7,542 nucleotides of DNA, taken from an uncultured Rhizobiaceae group bacterium. GTDB lineage: Bacteria; Pseudomonadota; Alphaproteobacteria; Rhizobiales; Rhizobiaceae. The notes beneath the pieces were generated by a model that was not told the DNA's origin, ran no database searches, and worked only from the letters and a program-made list of their open reading frames with translations. The stretch is taken from positions 1 to 7,542 of the forward strand of contig CALLHT010000193.1 in the NCBI GenBank assembly GCA_938009335.1, in the 5' to 3' direction. Shown here piece after piece: positions 5,566-7,542 of this stretch (within the stretch, counting starts at the first letter, position 1; every line of letters begins with the position of its first letter). The position numbers and the translations under genes are program-made.

Positions 5566-6024
5566 ATGAAATTGGACGAAATTGATCTAAAAATTTTGCG
5601 GATTTTGCAACAAAACTCAGACATCGCAATCAGTGAGATTGGCGAGAAGGTCGGCCTGAGCCACACGCCCTGCTGGCGCCGCATCAAGAAAATGCAAGAA
5701 TCCGGTGTTATCATGCGAAACCGAAGTGTTCTGGATGCTGAGAAGGTGCAGCTGGACGTTTCAATATTTGTGTTTGTAAAACTCAATGTACATTCAGCAG
5801 AGGCGCTTGAAAGCTTCGAGAAAGCAACAACCACCGTTCCTGAAATCTTACAGTGTTACACCATGAGCGGTGAGTTTGATTATCTGTTACGCGTGGTTGT
5901 CAGCTCGGTTCGGGATTACGAAAAGGCAGTAAAGGGAAAGCTGGTTAAGCTCCCATATGTAGGAACAATGAACTCTCATTTCGCACTAAATGAGGTTAAA
6001 AATACGACCGAACTCCCGCTATAG
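5566..6024 (+). CDS. Lrp/AsnC-family transcriptional regulator
   Basis: This 152-residue cytoplasmic DNA-binding protein is of the feast/famine family. Residues 1-60 form the AsnC-type winged helix: LDEIDLKILRILQQN at the start, then the helix-turn-helix at about 21-43 (ISEIGEKVGLSHTPCWRRIKK). Residues about 65-142 form the RAM effector domain, with the characteristic MSGEFDYLLRV (100-110) near the ligand pocket. Family members assemble as dimers to octamers and usually respond to an amino acid; the effector here is not evident. The start at 5566 is supported by AAGGA eight bases upstream and the standard N terminus; the ATG at 5562 is out of frame. Its upstream region carries two Lrp-box-like elements three helical turns apart, so autoregulation is likely. 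The next gene, on the same strand, is an indolepyruvate ferredoxin oxidoreductase, which suggests that this is its local regulator, responding to an aromatic amino acid or related compound. That pairing is an inference. Confidence 0.95.
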   Translation: MKLDEIDLKILRILQQNSDIAISEIGEKVGLSHTPCWRRIKKMQESGVIMRNRSVLDAEKVQLDVSIFVFVKLNVHSAEALESFEKATTTVPEILQCYTMSGEFDYLLRVVVSSVRDYEKAVKGKLVKLPYVGTMNSHFALNEVKNTTELPL

Positions 6025-6034
6025 AAACTTCTAT
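6021..6034. promoter_or_regulatory. Perfect palindrome over the Lrp stop codon
   Basis: ATAGAA-AC-TTCTAT (14 bp) is perfectly symmetrical and contains the stop codon of the regulator gene (6022-6024). The longer string ATAGAAA-N3-CTATCC (6021-6036) nearly repeats ATAGAAA-N2-CTATCC at 5494-5508, which is in the candidate Lrp sites upstream. It therefore looks like another site for the same protein, placed 124 bp before the oxidoreductase start. Confidence 0.45.
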
Positions 6035-6091
6035 CCTAATATTGATGAAATTAATTCTCAAAGATTGCGCGCAACCGCATGACATAGGATA
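6032..6091. promoter_or_regulatory. Leader region of the oxidoreductase gene with two inverted repeats
   Basis: TATCCTA (6032-6038) is repeated inverted as TAGGATA (6085-6091), with 46 bases between. Inside lies a 10-bp perfect palindrome, TTGCGCGCAA (6065-6074). A weak promoter-like pair, TTGCGC (6065-6070) and GATAAA (6088-6093) with a 17-base spacer, overlaps both. The arms are too far apart for a strong hairpin; a looped or wrapped nucleoprotein complex, as Lrp proteins form, would fit better. The promoter call is weak. Confidence 0.3.
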
Positions 6092-6157
6092 AAATTAGGC
6101 TGTAATTCCTGCTAAGATCAGTCATTATACCGCAAAGAAGAATCCGCCGGAGGCCCT

Positions 6158-7542
6158 ATGGGAGAGACCAAATCACCTGCCGATCTTGCTTCAAAAGCAA
6201 TTACGCTTGAAGACAAGTATACTGCGACCGAAGGCAAGGTCTTCATGAACGGAACGCAGGCTTTGGTCCGCCTGCCATTGGTTCAAATGCGAAGAGACCG
6301 GGCAGCAGGATTAAATACCGGTGCGTTCATTTCCGGCTATCGCGGCTCTCCTATTGGCGCATATGATTTCGCACTTACACAAGCCAAAAAGCACTTAGAC
6401 AATGAAGGCGTTGTCTTTCAACCCGGTGTAAATGAGGATTTGGCCGCAACCGCTGTATGGGGGTCGCAGCAACTTGATACGACACCCGGCGCTAACAAAG
6501 ACGGTGTTGTTGGATTTTGGTACGGCAAAGGGCCTGGGGTTGATCGCAGCGGCGATGTGTTCAAACATGCAACGTCTGCAGGCACTCATAAAAACGGCGG
6601 TGTTTTGGCCTTTGCTGGCGATGATCATACGGCCAAATCCTCTACTGTCGCGCATCAATCAGACCATGCTTTTATGGCTGCAATCATGCCGATGCTCTTT
6701 CCAACCAGCGTTCATGAATTTGTGGAACTTGGCCTCTTTGGTATTGCGATGTCACGATATTCAGGCGCTTGGGTCGGCTACAAGGTTATCTCGGACACCA
6801 TTGAAACAACGGGTGTGGTTGATCTTGCAGGCGAGCATCGCAAATTTATCATCCCAACCGACTATGAAATGCCGGAAGGTGGCCTCAATCTTCGATGGCC
6901 GGATGCTATTCTTGATCAGGATGAACGTCTTCAGGAGCATAAAGGTTATGCAGCCCTCGCCTTTGCCCGGGCCAATAAAATTGACCAGCTGATTTACGAC
7001 AGTAAGAAGCCGCGATTTGGTATCGTTGCATCCGGTAAAGCGTTTGAAAACGTGCGCGAAGCACTTCGCCAGCTTGGTATTGACGAACAAACCGCTGATG
7101 AGATCGGACTACGCCTTTATAAAGTTCGCATGCCTTGGCCGCTCGAACCGGAAGGTATTCGACAGTTCTCCGAGGGTTTGGAGGAAGTTCTCGTAATCGA
7201 AGAACGGCGCGAGATCATCGAACACCAGATCAAGCAACAGTTGTTTAATTGGCGCGCAGATGTACGACCGAGAATTGTTGGAAAATTCGATCATGAGGAC
7301 AATCACATCCTCAAGCTCAACGAAGAGATGACTGCTGGCGTTGCTGTTCGTGCCATCTCATCACGTCTTTTGACGTTTGAACTTCCCGGCGGCCTTGCAA
7401 ACCGCATCAAGCAGAAACTGGCTTACTATGAAGAAAGAGCAGGCGTGCGCAAAAAACACGAAGCGCCTGTGACCCGTACCGCACATTTCTGTTCTGGCTG
7501 CCCGCACAATACGTCTACTAAAGTTCCTGATGGAAGCCGAGC
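6158..7542 (+). CDS. Indolepyruvate ferredoxin oxidoreductase, fused type (3' end beyond window)
   Basis: The frame is open from 6158 to the window edge (461 complete codons), the N-terminal part of the large fused enzyme that in Alphaproteobacteria is usually about 1,150 residues. The enzyme oxidatively decarboxylates aryl-pyruvates such as indolepyruvate or phenylpyruvate to the aryl-acetyl-CoA. It uses thiamine diphosphate and iron-sulphur clusters and passes electrons to ferredoxin or a similar carrier, in breakdown of aromatic amino acids. Seen here: the N terminus with VFMNGTQALVRLP, GYRGSP (60-65), the PGVNEDLAATAVWG segment, GDDHTAKSS (154-162), then a transketolase-C-like region and VIEERR. 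Near the edge is CSGCPHNTS (445-453), the CxxCPH motif of the family. The iron-sulphur and gamma-subunit-like domains lie outside. The ATG at 6158 has GGAGG four bases upstream (6149-6153). Gene position suggests control by the Lrp-type regulator 133 bp upstream, by its own promoter or by read-through. Substrate specificity is inferred from the family. Confidence 0.93.
   Translation, partial: MGETKSPADLASKAITLEDKYTATEGKVFMNGTQALVRLPLVQMRRDRAAGLNTGAFISGYRGSPIGAYDFALTQAKKHLDNEGVVFQPGVNEDLAATAVWGSQQLDTTPGANKDGVVGFWYGKGPGVDRSGDVFKHATSAGTHKNGGVLAFAGDDHTAKSSTVAHQSDHAFMAAIMPMLFPTSVHEFVELGLFGIAMSRYSGAWVGYKVISDTIETTGVVDLAGEHRKFIIPTDYEMPEGGLNLRWPDAILDQDERLQEHKGYAALAFARANKIDQLIYDSKKPRFGIVASGKAFENVREALRQLGIDEQTADEIGLRLYKVRMPWPLEPEGIRQFSEGLEEVLVIEERREIIEHQIKQQLFNWRADVRPRIVGKFDHEDNHILKLNEEMTAGVAVRAISSRLLTFELPGGLANRIKQKLAYYEERAGVRKKHEAPVTRTAHFCSGCPHNTSTKVPDGSR

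Noticed and set aside
6432..6992. 186-residue plus-strand frame inside the oxidoreductase region
   Set aside because: It is a shadow of the continuous frame from 6158, which matches the oxidoreductase family throughout.
6395..7306. Three minus-strand frames opposite the oxidoreductase (6395-6658, 6761-7090, 7109-7306)
   Set aside because: They have no domain or consistent ribosome site and are complementary shadows of a well-supported gene.
1..7542. Defence system, prophage, integron, CRISPR array or insertion sequence
   Set aside because: I saw no direct-repeat array, transposase or integrase, terminal inverted repeats or attachment-like duplication; gene content is ordinary chromosomal.

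Overview
The window looks like ordinary chromosomal DNA of an alphaproteobacterium, probably a marine member of the Hyphomicrobiales (Rhizobiales) or a relative. The evidence is protein style: a PotC-type permease, a DM13 protein with a Tat signal, and a fused-type indolepyruvate ferredoxin oxidoreductase next to an Lrp regulator. A palindrome at 612-636 also resembles the GGGCTT(G/T)ACCCGGGG repeats common in that class. GC content looks close to 50%. I saw no rRNA, tRNA, CRISPR array, IS element or phage gene, and no sign of recent transfer.

Layout. (1) Positions 2-601 (+) hold the 3' end of an ABC transporter inner-membrane permease, followed by a hairpin repeat and a Sir2-type NAD-dependent deacylase (659-1399, +). 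(2) A small unrecognised membrane protein (1403-1780, -) ends 3 bp from the Sir2 stop. (3) Upstream of it, after a strong terminator, are a Tat-exported DM13 protein (1894-2304, -) and a glutathione S-transferase-like protein (2435-3091, -), which may be co-transcribed. (4) A long coiled-coil protein (3240-4370, +) is divergent from the GST across an intergenic region with a perfect palindrome on a candidate -35 box. Its terminator runs into the end of the convergent tRNA uridine hydroxylase gene trhO (4404-5381, -). (5) Divergent from trhO is an Lrp/AsnC regulator (5566-6024, +), followed 133 bp later by the start of an indolepyruvate ferredoxin oxidoreductase gene (6158 to the window end, +), open to the edge.

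How the genes fit together. Only the last pair makes a clear functional unit. Lrp-family proteins sense amino acids, and the oxidoreductase consumes 2-oxo acids made from aromatic amino acids. Two 15-bp TAG...CTA elements, 31 bp (three helical turns) apart, lie upstream of the regulator. A related perfect palindrome overlaps its stop codon, ahead of the oxidoreductase. I infer autoregulation plus control of the oxidoreductase. The other genes are housekeeping or accessory functions with no evident common pathway. I found no convincing wholly new system. The least-explained pieces are the coiled-coil protein, the small membrane protein, the DM13 protein and the regulatory palindromes.
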